A DNA stretch of 47,687 nt from Flavobacterium caeni (GCF_900101895.1 NZ_FMVF01000018.1:1-47687), one strand, 5' to 3'. Positions 1-8,420 are shown, counted from the stretch's first letter. Notes: a model not told the origin generated them from the letters alone. Program-made: numbers and translations.

Positions 1-69
1 AAGTCATAAACGTCATAAAGGCAACCGGCCTTGCGACTTTAAGACCTTAAGGCTTTACGACTTAAAACC

Positions 70-181
70 TAAGGTGGTTATTGCGGCGGGGCTCACCTCT
101 TCCCATCCCGAACAGAGAAGTTAAGCCCGCCTGCGCAGATGGTACTGCAATCCTGTGGGAGAGTATGTCGCTGCCTTTCTT
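70..181 (+). rRNA. rrf: 5S ribosomal RNA
   Basis: The stretch matches the Bacteroidota 5S rRNA pattern: a GGTGGTTATTGCGGCGGGG-type 5' half, the conserved core CCCATCCCGAACAGAGAAG, and a 3' end that pairs with the start (GCTGCCTTTCTT). The length of about 110 nt is normal. It lies at the left edge, so the 16S and 23S genes of the operon should be to its left. A hairpin terminator follows at once. Exact ends are good to a few bases. Confidence 0.93.
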
Positions 182-187
182 AAGAAG

Positions 188-219
188 AATCCTCATCATT
201 TACTTGATGGGGATTTTTT
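188..219 (+). terminator. Terminator of the rRNA operon
   Basis: A 10-bp stem (AATCCTCATC with GATGGGGATT, using G-U pairs) is followed by a T run directly after the 5S gene. This is a typical Rho-independent terminator ending the rRNA operon. Confidence 0.8.
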
Positions 220-283
220 GTTTTGTGCGGGCTGAAGCCCGTGTACCTGAAGCCCACCGGGCTTCCTCCTCTATATCTCATAT

Positions 284-362
284 CCATCCCGAACAGAGAA
301 GTTAAGCCCGCCTGCGCAGATGGTACTGCAATCCTGTGGGAGAGTATGTCGCCGCCTTTCTT
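284..362 (+). pseudogene. Truncated 5S rRNA copy
   Basis: This stretch repeats the 5S gene from CCATCCCGAACAG to the 3' end GCCGCCTTTCTT almost base for base, but the first 35 or so nucleotides are missing and replaced by unrelated GC-rich sequence. The 5'/3' closing helix cannot form, so it should not give a working 5S RNA. It is followed by its own terminator. It probably arose by unequal recombination between rRNA operon ends. Confidence 0.85.
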
Positions 363-369
363 AGTGGAG

Positions 370-401
370 CCCCGACCTGAAAAGGTCGGGGTTCTTTTTT
401 T
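370..401 (+). terminator. Terminator after the 5S remnant
   Basis: A perfect 9-bp stem (CCCCGACCT / AGGTCGGGG) is followed by a long T run. It terminates transcripts running through the second 5S copy. Confidence 0.85.
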
Positions 402-435
402 ATGGGTGCGGCGCAGTTCGGCCGTTGGCCTCGGG

Positions 436-486
436 CCGCCGCCTTTCTTTTGAAAACCCTGTCAGAAATGATGGGGTTTTTTGTTT
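436..486 (+). repeat. Third degenerate 5S-tail/terminator module
   Basis: The 5S-terminal string CCGCCGCCTTTCTT appears again, directly followed by a weak hairpin (AACCCTGTC / GATGGGGTT) and a T run. It copies the tail-plus-terminator layout of the two upstream modules but retains only the last dozen bases of 5S. Confidence 0.55.
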
Positions 487-487
487 T

Positions 488-529
488 ACCGCAGAGAAGC
501 GCAAAGGATACGCAAAGAAACGCAGAGGT
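488..529 (+). repeat. Dispersed-type repeat, copy 1
   Basis: The stretch starts ACCGCAGAG and carries the phrase GCAAAGGATACGCAAAGAAA. A near-identical copy lies at 674-713. The Ac(c/a)CAGAG...CGCAAAG wording resembles short intergenic repeats common in many bacteria. Each copy follows a 5S-tail/terminator module, so the repeat unit is longer than this core. Confidence 0.6.
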
Positions 530-587
530 CGAACAATTGGAGCGGTATGACTCCAACGTTCGTGGGAGTCCAGATGGCTATCGGGGG

Positions 588-667
588 TCGCCGCCTTTGG
601 CTCCGCCCGGTTCGCCCTGCGGGCTCGGGTCTTTCGAAACCCTTCATCGAAAGATGAAGGATTTTTT
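588..667 (+). repeat. Fourth degenerate module with terminator
   Basis: TCGCCGCCTTT, the 5S 3' end, recurs, followed after a GC-rich insert by a strong hairpin at 641-660 (CCTTCATC, GAAA loop, GATGAAGG) and six Ts. It is the fourth member of the tandem series. Confidence 0.5.
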
Positions 668-673
668 GTTTTT

Positions 674-713
674 ACCACAGAGCAATGCAAAGGATACGCA
701 AAGAAACGCAAAG
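674..713 (+). repeat. Dispersed-type repeat, copy 2
   Basis: Second copy of the element at 488-529, starting ACCACAGAG and sharing GCAAAGGATACGCAAAGAAA exactly. No coding sequence is supported here. Confidence 0.6.
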
Positions 714-741
714 GTTATTGTGATCTCGTGATTCGCCATCA

Positions 742-860
742 GATTGCGTGAGGGATGGAAGCGGAAATCCTTTGCGAAGTATGAGCGAAGATTGCAGCGA
801 ACAGCCCGACGGCGCGCCGACGAATCTCTACAATAGAAAATCGCCAACGCGCCGTCACGC
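742..860 (+). ncRNA. Structured GC-rich intergenic element (Flavo-1-like, tentative)
   Basis: The stretch reads GCGTGAGGGATGGAAGCGG, then GATTGCAGCGAACAGCCCG, followed by a 9-bp inverted repeat (GACGGCGCG at 808-816, CGCGCCGTC at 848-856). The 'gagggat-gaagcgg ... gcagcgaacagcccg' wording is familiar from intergenic elements of Flavobacteria, and I associate it from memory with the Flavo-1 RNA motif. That match is not tested here. It ends just downstream of the convergent lipoprotein gene and may act partly as its terminator. Confidence 0.35.
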
Positions 861-876
861 CCTAACTCAATACCAC

Positions 877-2043
877 TCAATACGTTCCGCTTCCTACAAG
901 GCCAATGACCACTGGACTTTCATAATAACCACATTCACTCACCACCGTACACGAGTAGGTAAAACTATTGCTGCTGGTCTTGGTGATGTAGCCTTCTGCC
1001 GAGCTGTATACTTCGCCTTGTCCGTCCATGTACAAGACAAACAGATTGCAGGTTTGTAAATTGTCGCAGGCTTCATTGATGGCGTAGGTGCCGCTCGAGG
1101 CAGTTGGCATGTTGTAAACCAATATGTACGCGCCGTTTGCCGATACCGGGCTTACGACGTCCAATCCGTTGCTGCATTGCGTGGCAGGAATAGACGTCCA
1201 GGTGCCCGATATTTGTACGGTAGACATCCAATCGTCGCAATTCCATTCTGAAAAATGCGATACGTTACCAATGTATTTGTTGCCCGATTTCGTGGCGGTT
1301 CCTTCCTCTATCCAAATGCCGCTGACTTTGTCGAACGACCACAGTTTGACGGTTTGCGGCGCATTCGAAACGTCTGCCGCAGCTAACGGAAGCGAGAAAT
1401 CAGCGGTAGATCCGTTGCTCAAATTGAGCGGGTTGCCGCTCGGATCCTCCAATTCGATAGCATAAAAACCATAGGATTTTAGACTCCCGGTTTGGTTGGA
1501 TGCATTGACGCCCGCGAAGTCGCCGCCCTGCATCAATTGATTGAAATTGGGCTGGCTCGGATTCAACATCCGCAAGTATCCTTTAACGGCTCCATCATAG
1601 GCGCTACCGTCCGCATTCATAATCGAATTGGCGCCAATCGTGACGTTACCCCCCGAGTTGCTAATAACGGCGCCGGTCGAAGTGTCGAAATTGGTGACGG
1701 TGCCTTTGCCCAATAAAGTAACTTGCAGTATCACCGTGGTCACGTCTTTGGTTTGAAAACCACGGTAGGCGTCGAACTTGCCTTCGCTGCTAATCGTGGC
1801 GAAATTTCGGCTTCCGTCGCCGCTGCCGCTCGCAAGCGTGAATTCTCCGAGGCTGTTCGTGGTGGTTTCTGAATTGTCGATTTTGACCGCGGCATTGGCT
1901 ACGGGGTCGTTGTTCTCATCTACCACTTTGCCGCTCACGGTGATGGTGGGCAAGCCGCTGTAATCATCGTTGTTGTTTTCATCTTTGCTGCACGAGAACA
2001 GCTGTACGGCCAAAAGGAATAGAAGAAGGAATTTTGTTTTCAT
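877..2043 (-). CDS. Lipoprotein with carboxypeptidase-regulatory-like domain
   Basis: The 388-residue protein starts with a lipoprotein signal peptide (LFSCSKDE, lipid-carrying Cys near residue 18) and a D/N-rich linker typical of surface lipoproteins in this phylum. Residues of about 35-110 have the pattern of a carboxypeptidase-D-regulatory-like beta-sandwich (ITVSGKVVDENNDPVANAAV). The middle is a beta-rich region that includes HFSEWNCDDW, and the C-terminus carries several Cys residues. No enzyme motif is visible. It is probably an outer-membrane surface lipoprotein of unknown function. The next lipoprotein lies 47 bp upstream on the same strand, so the two may be co-transcribed. Confidence 0.85.
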   Translation of the reverse strand: MKTKFLLLFLLAVQLFSCSKDENNNDDYSGLPTITVSGKVVDENNDPVANAAVKIDNSETTTNSLGEFTLASGSGDGSRNFATISSEGKFDAYRGFQTKDVTTVILQVTLLGKGTVTNFDTSTGAVISNSGGNVTIGANSIMNADGSAYDGAVKGYLRMLNPSQPNFNQLMQGGDFAGVNASNQTGSLKSYGFYAIELEDPSGNPLNLSNGSTADFSLPLAAADVSNAPQTVKLWSFDKVSGIWIEEGTATKSGNKYIGNVSHFSEWNCDDWMSTVQISGTWTSIPATQCSNGLDVVSPVSANGAYILVYNMPTASSGTYAINEACDNLQTCNLFVLYMDGQGEVYSSAEGYITKTSSNSFTYSCTVVSECGYYESPVVIGLVGSGTY

Positions 2044-2090
2044 AAAATTGGATTTGTTGGTTTAACATTTTTGTTGGCGTAGGTACGTGA

Positions 2091-3059
2091 TCAATACAAC
2101 TGCATTGTCGTGCAAGCCGACGTCAAAGTCAATGCAGAAGAATTCCACGTATGGTTTCCTGCGGTGGCATACCAAGTGTTTCCGGTTCCGCTGATGGTTA
2201 CCGTGACACATCCGCCAGCGCCACACGATGGCGCGCCGGAGTAGGTATTCGTGATTGTGCCGCGGAAGCTTCCGTTGACGTAAATATCGATTTGCCCGTA
2301 CTGACTCGTCGCGGTCCAAAAAACAATTTGCGAGTCGCCACCGCCACCGCCGCCGTTTTCATTGGAACGATAGATTTGTCCGGCAGGATTGGCATTGAAA
2401 GCCGCACTACACGTGGCATAGCAAAGATTTGTCGCGGTATTGTAGAACGGAAAGGCAACCGGCGCGCATACGTTGGTGTATACTGGATAATAGCCCGATG
2501 CGCAACTGCCCGTCCCCGTCCATTGCGTGTAATCGCACGAACCGCCGCCGCCGCCGTTTTCGTTATGCCGAAAAATTTGGCCTTGAGGGTTGGCGTTGTA
2601 GGCCGCTTCGCAGGACGTATAGCAAAGCGTGGTGGCCGTATTGTAAAAAGGATAGCCAACCGGAGCGCACACGTTGGTATATACAGGATGATAACCTGAC
2701 GCGCAACTTCCGGTACCCGTCCATTGGGTGTAATTGCACGAACCGCCGCCGCCGCCATTTTCGTTGTACCGAAAAATTTGACCTTCGGGATTGGCGTTGT
2801 AGGCCGCCTCGCAGGAGGTGTAGCAAAGCGTGGTGGCCGTGTTGTAAAACGGATAATTTTCTGGCGCGCAGGTGTTGTTGTAAACCGGATAGTAGCCGGA
2901 GTTGCAGCTTCCGGTGCCCGACCACTGCGTGTAATTGCAAGGCAGATCGGGAACAAAATTATAGTCGTCGTAGCTTTCAGGTTCGGCTTCGCACGAACAA
3001 ATAATGGCCGACAATGATAGGAAAAGAACGAAGCGCAATAATGTTTGTATTGGTTTCAT
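2091..3059 (-). CDS. Lipoprotein with three 67-residue Cys-rich tandem repeats
   Basis: The 322-residue protein has a lipoprotein-type signal (LSAIICSCEAE, Cys 21 or 23). Three tandem repeats follow at about residues 41-107, 108-174 and 175-241. Each contains CxYTQWxGTGSC, GYxPVYxNxCAP, PFYNTATxLCY, NANPxGQI and a poly-Gly linker (NENGGGGG). Five or so Cys per repeat suggest disulfide-stabilised modules exposed on the surface. The C-terminal 80 residues are a separate beta-rich domain ending in SACTTMQLY. Function is unknown; the repeat build suggests a surface or binding role. The gene shares its direction with the lipoprotein downstream. Confidence 0.85.
   Translation of the reverse strand: MKPIQTLLRFVLFLSLSAIICSCEAEPESYDDYNFVPDLPCNYTQWSGTGSCNSGYYPVYNNTCAPENYPFYNTATTLCYTSCEAAYNANPEGQIFRYNENGGGGGSCNYTQWTGTGSCASGYHPVYTNVCAPVGYPFYNTATTLCYTSCEAAYNANPQGQIFRHNENGGGGGSCDYTQWTGTGSCASGYYPVYTNVCAPVAFPFYNTATNLCYATCSAAFNANPAGQIYRSNENGGGGGGDSQIVFWTATSQYGQIDIYVNGSFRGTITNTYSGAPSCGAGGCVTVTISGTGNTWYATAGNHTWNSSALTLTSACTTMQLY
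2337..2939 (-). repeat. Three 201-bp in-frame tandem repeats
   Basis: The DNA encoding the three Cys-rich modules repeats with a period of 201 bp and high identity, including the stretches for PFYNTATTLCY and the GC-rich poly-Gly linker. Such repeats can expand or contract by recombination, so copy number may vary between strains. Confidence 0.8.
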
Positions 3060-3241
3060 AAGGAATCACTTTTAAATAGACAGGACACGAATGATCGGCC
3101 TGTTCAAAACTAGGAAATGGCTCAGGCGGTTGCGATAGCCTTTTCCCTAATCGACAAAAGTGTTTTCCCTAAACTTTTCTTTCGGGTGTTGTATAAGAAA
3201 TGGGGTGCTGTTGCGACGGTGCGATGCAGTCGTTCCAAAAA

Positions 3242-3600
3242 TTAAATTCCCGTCACCGCCGTTGCTTTCGCAAAACCTACCGTCTCGCGATATACCTGCG
3301 GCGAAACATCGACGATGGTCTTGAAAGACCGGCCGAAATAATGTTCGTCGTCATATCCGAGTTCCTAGGCGATTTCCTTGACGGCTTTGTTGGTTAAATA
3401 CAATTCGCGCATGGCCTCGACGACGATGCGCGCCGAAATCAAGTCGGTCAGCGTTTTGTTGAAATGCGTTTTGGTCAGTTTGGCCAGCGCGTTGGCTGAA
3501 ATGTTGAGCCGGTCGACATTATGGCTCGGCGAATGCCAGGCCTTGAAATGGTTCTCGATGGCATCCTTGAGATTTTGCAGGATGATGGGTTCTTTGGCGT
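3242..3600 (-). pseudogene. AraC-family HTH remnant with in-frame amber stop
   Basis: The minus strand reads as the C-terminal AraC-type DNA-binding domain: LNISANALAKLTKTHFNKTL, ISARIVVEAMRELYLTNKAV, then KEIA-stop-ELGYDDEHYFGRSFK and SPQVYRETV. The TAG at 3365-3367 replaces what should be a Tyr-type codon in the second helix-turn-helix, and the reading frame continues perfectly on both sides. The N-terminal ligand domain is absent. This is a regulator killed by truncation and a nonsense mutation. Reading ends at TAA 3242-3244. Confidence 0.8.
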
Positions 3601-3733
3601 TCGGAATTGGCCATCGTGCGCATCATGTTCGGAACCGAACCGAGTATGCCCCGTACGGCGCTGAGCAATTCTTTGGTTTTTCCAGCGGCAGTTTCTTGAC
3701 TGATGGGTTGTAAACGTGTCGTCGTTACCGTTT
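3601..3733 (-). pseudogene. Carboxymuconolactone-decarboxylase family, N-terminal fragment
   Basis: The minus strand encodes TRLQPISQETAAGKTKELL and GILGSVPNMMRTMANS, which is the N-terminus of the alkylhydroperoxidase/carboxymuconolactone-decarboxylase family. The homology breaks off at MANS, where the frame shifts into the AraC remnant. A stop lies just upstream in frame and no ATG is visible. It appears to be one side of a deletion that joined two once separate genes. Confidence 0.6.
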
Positions 3734-3820
3734 TTAGTTATGTCTTATTGACAATAAAGTTGCGACGAATACAAGCGTTAAAAAATGGAGGATTTGGCTT
3801 TATGGAGGGCAATTTTCCCG

Positions 3821-5680
3821 CTACCGCAAAGTGGCTTGCAAATCCTGTACTGTAGTGGCATGATAGCCCGTCTTCGCCTTTTCGAAAATCTGGTTGGCCC
3901 AAACCTTACCCTCGGGTGTCTTGACCATTTCCTTGTACAACGTATGCAGCGAACCCGTACGGCTGGTAGCCATCATGAATTGTTCGATGGCAGGATAAGC
4001 TACTTTGTATTGGTGTTTGATGGCTTGTACAAACCATTGCCGCTTGATGACAAAATTGCCGCCTTGCGTAAAATTAAACTCGCTGTCAATGGCGGCCATT
4101 TCTGCTGTCGTCAAATCTTCGGGCAAGTAGTCGATGAAATGTTGCTTCTCGTTAGTCGATTTGATTTTGCCCGATAGTCCTTTGGTGCCCGTTTGACGCC
4201 ACGATTTTTGGATCGCATCGATGCGGTCGAAATCTTCGGATGTGGGTTTGGTGATGTTCGACGGCACATCGGGTTTGTAAATCCATTCTTCGGCCTTGAT
4301 CTGGTCGGCCAGATTTTTATCGCCTCGGATAAGTTTGTCGTTAAAATAAGTCAAAAATTCATCCGTCGAAATCGATTTGAACGCATACGTATTGAAGTAC
4401 TCGGTAATGAACGCGTCAAACTTCGTCCGTCCTACGGCTTTCTCGACCGCTTGCAGGAACGCATATCCTTTTTCATACGGAATGTCGGTCAGCGAAATGT
4501 CGGCGTTTTGCCCATCGACATTGACTTTAAGCGCAGTCGAGGGGTTGTTCGGGCCGTAGTCGGTTAGGTTGTCGTACAATACTTTCCGGCTCAACACATC
4601 CTGCATATCGGCTTCTTTTTTACCAAAGATCGCCTCGCCAATACGGTGTTCCACATAGGTCGTAAAGCCTTCGTTGAGCCAAATGTCGTTCCAACTGGCG
4701 TTGGTCACTAGGTTGCCGCTCCAGCTGTGGCCGAGTTCGTGCGCAAGCAAACTCGTGAGCGATCGGTCACCCGCGATCACGCCTGGTGTAAGGAAAGTCA
4801 GGTTCGGATTTTCCATGCCGCCGTACGGAAAGCTCGGCGGCAAAACCAACACATCGTAACGACCCCATCGGTAGGGGCCGAACAGTTTTTCGGCCGCATG
4901 CACCATGTTCTCGAGTTCGCCGAATTCCCATGCCGCTTTTTTCAGTACCGACGGTTCGGCATACACGCCTGTGCGCGCGTCGATCGATTGGAACGCGATA
5001 TCGCCCACAGCAAGCGCCATCAGGTAGGAAGGGATCGGTTTGTCCTGTTTGAAATGGTACACGCCCGTGTCATTTTTTTGCTCAGGATTTACCGCGCTCA
5101 TGACAGCCATCAGAGCCTTCGGAACGGTAACCTTGGCGTCGTAAGTAAAACGAATCGCTGGAGAATCCTGACAAGGTACCCAGGTACGTGTCCAAATGCT
5201 CTGCCCTTGCGAGAACAGGAACGGATGTTTCTTGTCGGCCGTTTGTTCGGGGCGCAACCATTGTAATGCGACGGCTTCTTTGCTCGTTTCGTAGTAAATG
5301 TTGACCTTGGTGGTGGTCGGTTCAATGTCGATTCGAAGCGGTTGGCCGTGGAATTCGACCGCTGGGCCCAAGGTGAATTGGGTTGGCTTTTCGTCGTCGC
5401 CCAGCGTCACTTTCGAGATGGCCAGAGTGTTGGCATCAAAAATGATCCGAGATGCCTTGGTTTTGTTGTCGATGGTCCACGACGCTTTGCCCGAAATCTT
5501 TTGCGTGTCAAAATTTACATTGATGTCCAGGTCGAGGTGTTTGACCACCGCGCTGTCGGGCTGGGCAAAAGTGTGCGTGTCTTTTGACGTCGATTTTTTG
5601 ACGACCGTTTCAATCGTCGTTTCTTTCTTTTGACAGGCCGCGACAAATACGACCAACGCCAATACAAACCAGTTTTTCAT
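3821..5680 (-). CDS. M1-family aminopeptidase lipoprotein (LTA4H-like)
   Basis: The 619-residue protein has a lipoprotein signal (VFVAACQKKE, Cys 16). The M1 metallopeptidase hallmarks are complete: GGMEN at 287-291 (exopeptidase motif) and HELGH at 314-318 with the third zinc ligand Glu337 in NEGFT. The N-terminal beta domain (about 40-230) and the helical C-terminal domain fit the leukotriene-A4-hydrolase-like subgroup, which cleaves N-terminal residues from peptides. The protein is probably periplasmic or outer-membrane anchored and used in peptide scavenging. A terminator separates it from pdhC upstream. Confidence 0.92.
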   Translation of the reverse strand: MKNWFVLALVVFVAACQKKETTIETVVKKSTSKDTHTFAQPDSAVVKHLDLDINVNFDTQKISGKASWTIDNKTKASRIIFDANTLAISKVTLGDDEKPTQFTLGPAVEFHGQPLRIDIEPTTTKVNIYYETSKEAVALQWLRPEQTADKKHPFLFSQGQSIWTRTWVPCQDSPAIRFTYDAKVTVPKALMAVMSAVNPEQKNDTGVYHFKQDKPIPSYLMALAVGDIAFQSIDARTGVYAEPSVLKKAAWEFGELENMVHAAEKLFGPYRWGRYDVLVLPPSFPYGGMENPNLTFLTPGVIAGDRSLTSLLAHELGHSWSGNLVTNASWNDIWLNEGFTTYVEHRIGEAIFGKKEADMQDVLSRKVLYDNLTDYGPNNPSTALKVNVDGQNADISLTDIPYEKGYAFLQAVEKAVGRTKFDAFITEYFNTYAFKSISTDEFLTYFNDKLIRGDKNLADQIKAEEWIYKPDVPSNITKPTSEDFDRIDAIQKSWRQTGTKGLSGKIKSTNEKQHFIDYLPEDLTTAEMAAIDSEFNFTQGGNFVIKRQWFVQAIKHQYKVAYPAIEQFMMATSRTGSLHTLYKEMVKTPEGKVWANQIFEKAKTGYHATTVQDLQATLR

Positions 5681-5704
5681 CGTTCGGAATTTGTCCCTAA
5701 GATA

Positions 5705-5740
5705 AAAAGAAAATCCCGCTCGGTGATTACCGGCGGGATT
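5705..5740 (-). terminator. Terminator downstream of pdhC
   Basis: On the minus strand AATCCCGC and GCGGGATT form an 8-bp stem followed by a T-rich run, between the pdhC stop and the peptidase start. Confidence 0.7.
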
Positions 5741-5762
5741 GTTTTATGGGATACGTCAAAAA

Positions 5763-7415
5763 TTAAGCGAGCATTGTCACCGGATTTTCGAGGTATTGTC
5801 GGAGTGTTTGCAGGAACTGAGCGCCAGTAGCCCCGTCGACAGTTCTGTGGTCGCACGCCAGCGTCACTTTCATGGTGTTGCCCACTACAATCTGTCCGTT
5901 TCTGACAACCGGTTTTTCGATGATCGCGCCTACAGACAAAATCGCTGAGTTTGGCTGGTTGATGATCGATGTAAACTCAGTAATACCGAACATACCGAGG
6001 TTTGATACGGTAAACGTCGAGCCTTCCATTTCGTTCGGCTGCAGCTTTTTGCTTCTTGCTTTTCCGGCGAAATCTTTAACGGCCGAACCAATCTGGGTGA
6101 GTCCCATCTGGTCGGCGAACTTGAGCACCGGCACGAGCAGTCCGTCTTCTACGGCAACGGCCACGCCAATGTGCACGTGGTGGTTGATCACCGTCACATC
6201 GTCTTTCCATTGCGAATTGACTTGCGGGTGTTTTTTGAGCGCCATTGCGCATGCCTTGATGACCATGTCGTTGAACGACACTTTGGTATCCGGGATGGTG
6301 TTGATGACCGCGCGTGATTTCATCGCATCGTCCATCGCGACCTCGATCGTGAGATAGTAATGCGGCGCGGTGAATTTGGACTCGGCCAATCTACGTGCGA
6401 TGGTTTTGCGCATCTGAGAATTTTTGTGTTCCTCGGCCAATTCTTCACCGGCAGGTACAAACGGACGAACCGGAGCGGTGGCTTCTTTTGGAGCAGCGGC
6501 TTGCGGTGCGGCAACAGACGCGGCAGGTTGTGCAGCGGCGGCAGGAGTGAAGTTCTCAATATCGGCTTTGACGATACGTCCGTTTTCGCCCGAGCCTTTG
6601 ACTTGTGCGATATTGATACCTTTCTCTTCGGCAATCTTTTTGGCCAATGGCGAAATAAAGATGCGTTTGCCGTCAGAAACCACATTGACGGTTTCTTCTT
6701 CTTTCGACGCGTCGGCTGGTTTGGCTTCTGTTGTTTCCGCTTTTGGTGCCGCAACTTTTGGCGCGTCTGCAGTAACACCCGAAACATCGGTGCCTTCCGG
6801 GCCAATGATCGCCAATAGCGAATCTACCGGTGCGGTTTCGCCTTCGTTGACGCCAATTTTCAACAACGTCCCCGAGTTGAACGATTCAAATTCCATCGTC
6901 GCCTTATCGGTTTCGATCTCGGCCAAAATATCACCCTCCGAAACTTTGTCGCCTACTTTTTTGAGCCATTTGGCTACGGTGCCGTCGGTCATCGTGTCGC
7001 TGAGTCGCGGCATCGTGACAACAACCACACCTTGCGGCAAAGCGGCGCTCGCGGCAGGAGCGTCGGCCTTTGGGGTTTCGTCTTTTTTATCTTCAGATTT
7101 TGGGGCGTCTTCTTTGGGCGCTTCGGCTTTTGGTTGTGCCGCAGCACCGCCGCTGATCAACGCCGAAATGTCCTCACCTTCTTGGCCGATGATGGCCAGC
7201 AACGAATCGACGGCCGCGGTTTGGCCCGCTTCGATGCCGATGTGCAAAAGCGTACCCGCATTGAACGATTCGAATTCCATCGTCGCCTTATCGGTTTCGA
7301 TCTCGGCCAGGATGTCGCCTTCGCTTACTTTATCGCCTACTTTTTTGAGCCAGGTGGCGACGGTGCCTTCGGTCATGGTGTCGCTCAGGCGTGGCATGGT
7401 TACTACTGTTGCCAT
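5763..7415 (-). CDS. pdhC: Pyruvate dehydrogenase E2 (dihydrolipoamide acetyltransferase)
   Basis: The 550-residue protein transfers acetyl groups to CoA in the pyruvate dehydrogenase complex. Two lipoyl domains carry the lipoylated Lys in ETDKATMEFE (Lys43 and Lys171). They are joined by Ala/Pro/Lys-rich flexible linkers. A peripheral-subunit-binding domain follows at about 255-295 (ISPLAKKIAEEKGI), then the CAT catalytic domain ending with the active-site motif CDHRTVDG. The two lipoyl domains are nearly identical, so the DNA here contains a diverged internal duplication. The pdhA gene ends 6 bp upstream and the two form an operon. The E1-beta and E3 genes are not in this window, as is common in Flavobacteria. 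Confidence 0.97.
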   Translation of the reverse strand: MATVVTMPRLSDTMTEGTVATWLKKVGDKVSEGDILAEIETDKATMEFESFNAGTLLHIGIEAGQTAAVDSLLAIIGQEGEDISALISGGAAAQPKAEAPKEDAPKSEDKKDETPKADAPAASAALPQGVVVVTMPRLSDTMTDGTVAKWLKKVGDKVSEGDILAEIETDKATMEFESFNSGTLLKIGVNEGETAPVDSLLAIIGPEGTDVSGVTADAPKVAAPKAETTEAKPADASKEEETVNVVSDGKRIFISPLAKKIAEEKGINIAQVKGSGENGRIVKADIENFTPAAAAQPAASVAAPQAAAPKEATAPVRPFVPAGEELAEEHKNSQMRKTIARRLAESKFTAPHYYLTIEVAMDDAMKSRAVINTIPDTKVSFNDMVIKACAMALKKHPQVNSQWKDDVTVINHHVHIGVAVAVEDGLLVPVLKFADQMGLTQIGSAVKDFAGKARSKKLQPNEMEGSTFTVSNLGMFGITEFTSIINQPNSAILSVGAIIEKPVVRNGQIVVGNTMKVTLACDHRTVDGATGAQFLQTLRQYLENPVTMLA

Positions 7416-7421
7416 AATCGA

Positions 7422-8420
7422 TTAAAGTCTGTGTGGGATGAATGGATAGTTTTCTTGTTCGTAAACGACGTCGTACAACTGTTGCGCTTCTGGGAATGGT
7501 GATTCTTCGGCGAATTTCTCGCATTCGTCCACCAAGTTCTTGACGCGTTCGTCGATGGCTTCGATTTCGGCATCGGTGGCGTATTTGTTTTCCTTGATGA
7601 TGTCGAGTACTTGGGTGATCGGGTCGATTTTTTTGTATTCTTCGACTTCCTCTTTCGTACGGTACAATTGCGCATCGGACATTGAGTGTCCGCGGTAACG
7701 GTAGGTTTTCATTTCGAGGAACGTAGGTCCGTCGCCGCGACGCGCACGCTGGATGGCTTCGTCCATGGCTTCGGCCACCTTTACAGGGTTCATGCCGTCT
7801 ACCGGTCCGCAAGGCATTTCATAGCCGAGACCCAGTTTCCAGATGTCGGTGTGGTTGGCCGTTCTTTCAACCGAAGTTCCCATTGCATAACCGTTGTTCT
7901 CGACGATGAAAACCACGGGCAATTTCCACAACATCGCCATGTTGAACGCTTCGTGGAGCGAGCCTTGACGTGCTGCGCCGTCGCCAAAATAGGTCAGGGT
8001 CACGCCGCCCGTGTCGAAGTATTTGTCGGCAAAGGCGATACCCGCACCTACCGGGATTTGCGCCCCTACGATGCCGTGTCCGCCGTAAAATCCGTGCTCT
8101 TTAGAGAAAATGTGCATCGAACCGCCCATTCCTTTGGACGTTCCGGTCACTTTTCCGAGCAATTCGGCCATGACGGCTTTTGGATCCACACCCATCCCGA
8201 TCGGTTGGACGTGGTTTCTATAAGCGGTGATCATTTTGTCTTTTGATAAATCCATCGCGTGCAAAGCACCGGCGAGGACGGCCTCCTGGCCATTGTAGAG
8301 GTGAAGAAATCCCCTTACTTTTTGTTGGATGTAGAGCGCGGCTAGCTTGTCTTCAAATTTTCTCCAAAACAGCATGTCTTCATACCATTTCAAATAAACT
8401 TCTCTTGTTACTTCTTTCAT
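7422..8420 (-). CDS. pdhA: Pyruvate dehydrogenase E1 component, alpha subunit
   Basis: The product is the thiamine-diphosphate-dependent E1-alpha subunit, which decarboxylates pyruvate. The TPP/Mg motif is visible as GDGAARQG with ENNGYAMGT after it, and the phosphorylation-loop region as YRYRGHSMSD. I chose the ATG at 8418-8420, giving MKEVTREVYLKWYEDML and 332 residues, because homology begins there. An in-frame extension to 8480 adds 20 residues with no family match. It is co-transcribed with pdhC. E1-beta must be encoded elsewhere. Confidence 0.95.
   Translation of the reverse strand: MKEVTREVYLKWYEDMLFWRKFEDKLAALYIQQKVRGFLHLYNGQEAVLAGALHAMDLSKDKMITAYRNHVQPIGMGVDPKAVMAELLGKVTGTSKGMGGSMHIFSKEHGFYGGHGIVGAQIPVGAGIAFADKYFDTGGVTLTYFGDGAARQGSLHEAFNMAMLWKLPVVFIVENNGYAMGTSVERTANHTDIWKLGLGYEMPCGPVDGMNPVKVAEAMDEAIQRARRGDGPTFLEMKTYRYRGHSMSDAQLYRTKEEVEEYKKIDPITQVLDIIKENKYATDAEIEAIDERVKNLVDECEKFAEESPFPEAQQLYDVVYEQENYPFIPHRL

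Noticed and set aside
6424..7425. Long plus-strand open frame opposite pdhC
   Set aside because: It mirrors the lipoyl-domain duplication and Ala/Pro linkers of pdhC and has no features of its own.
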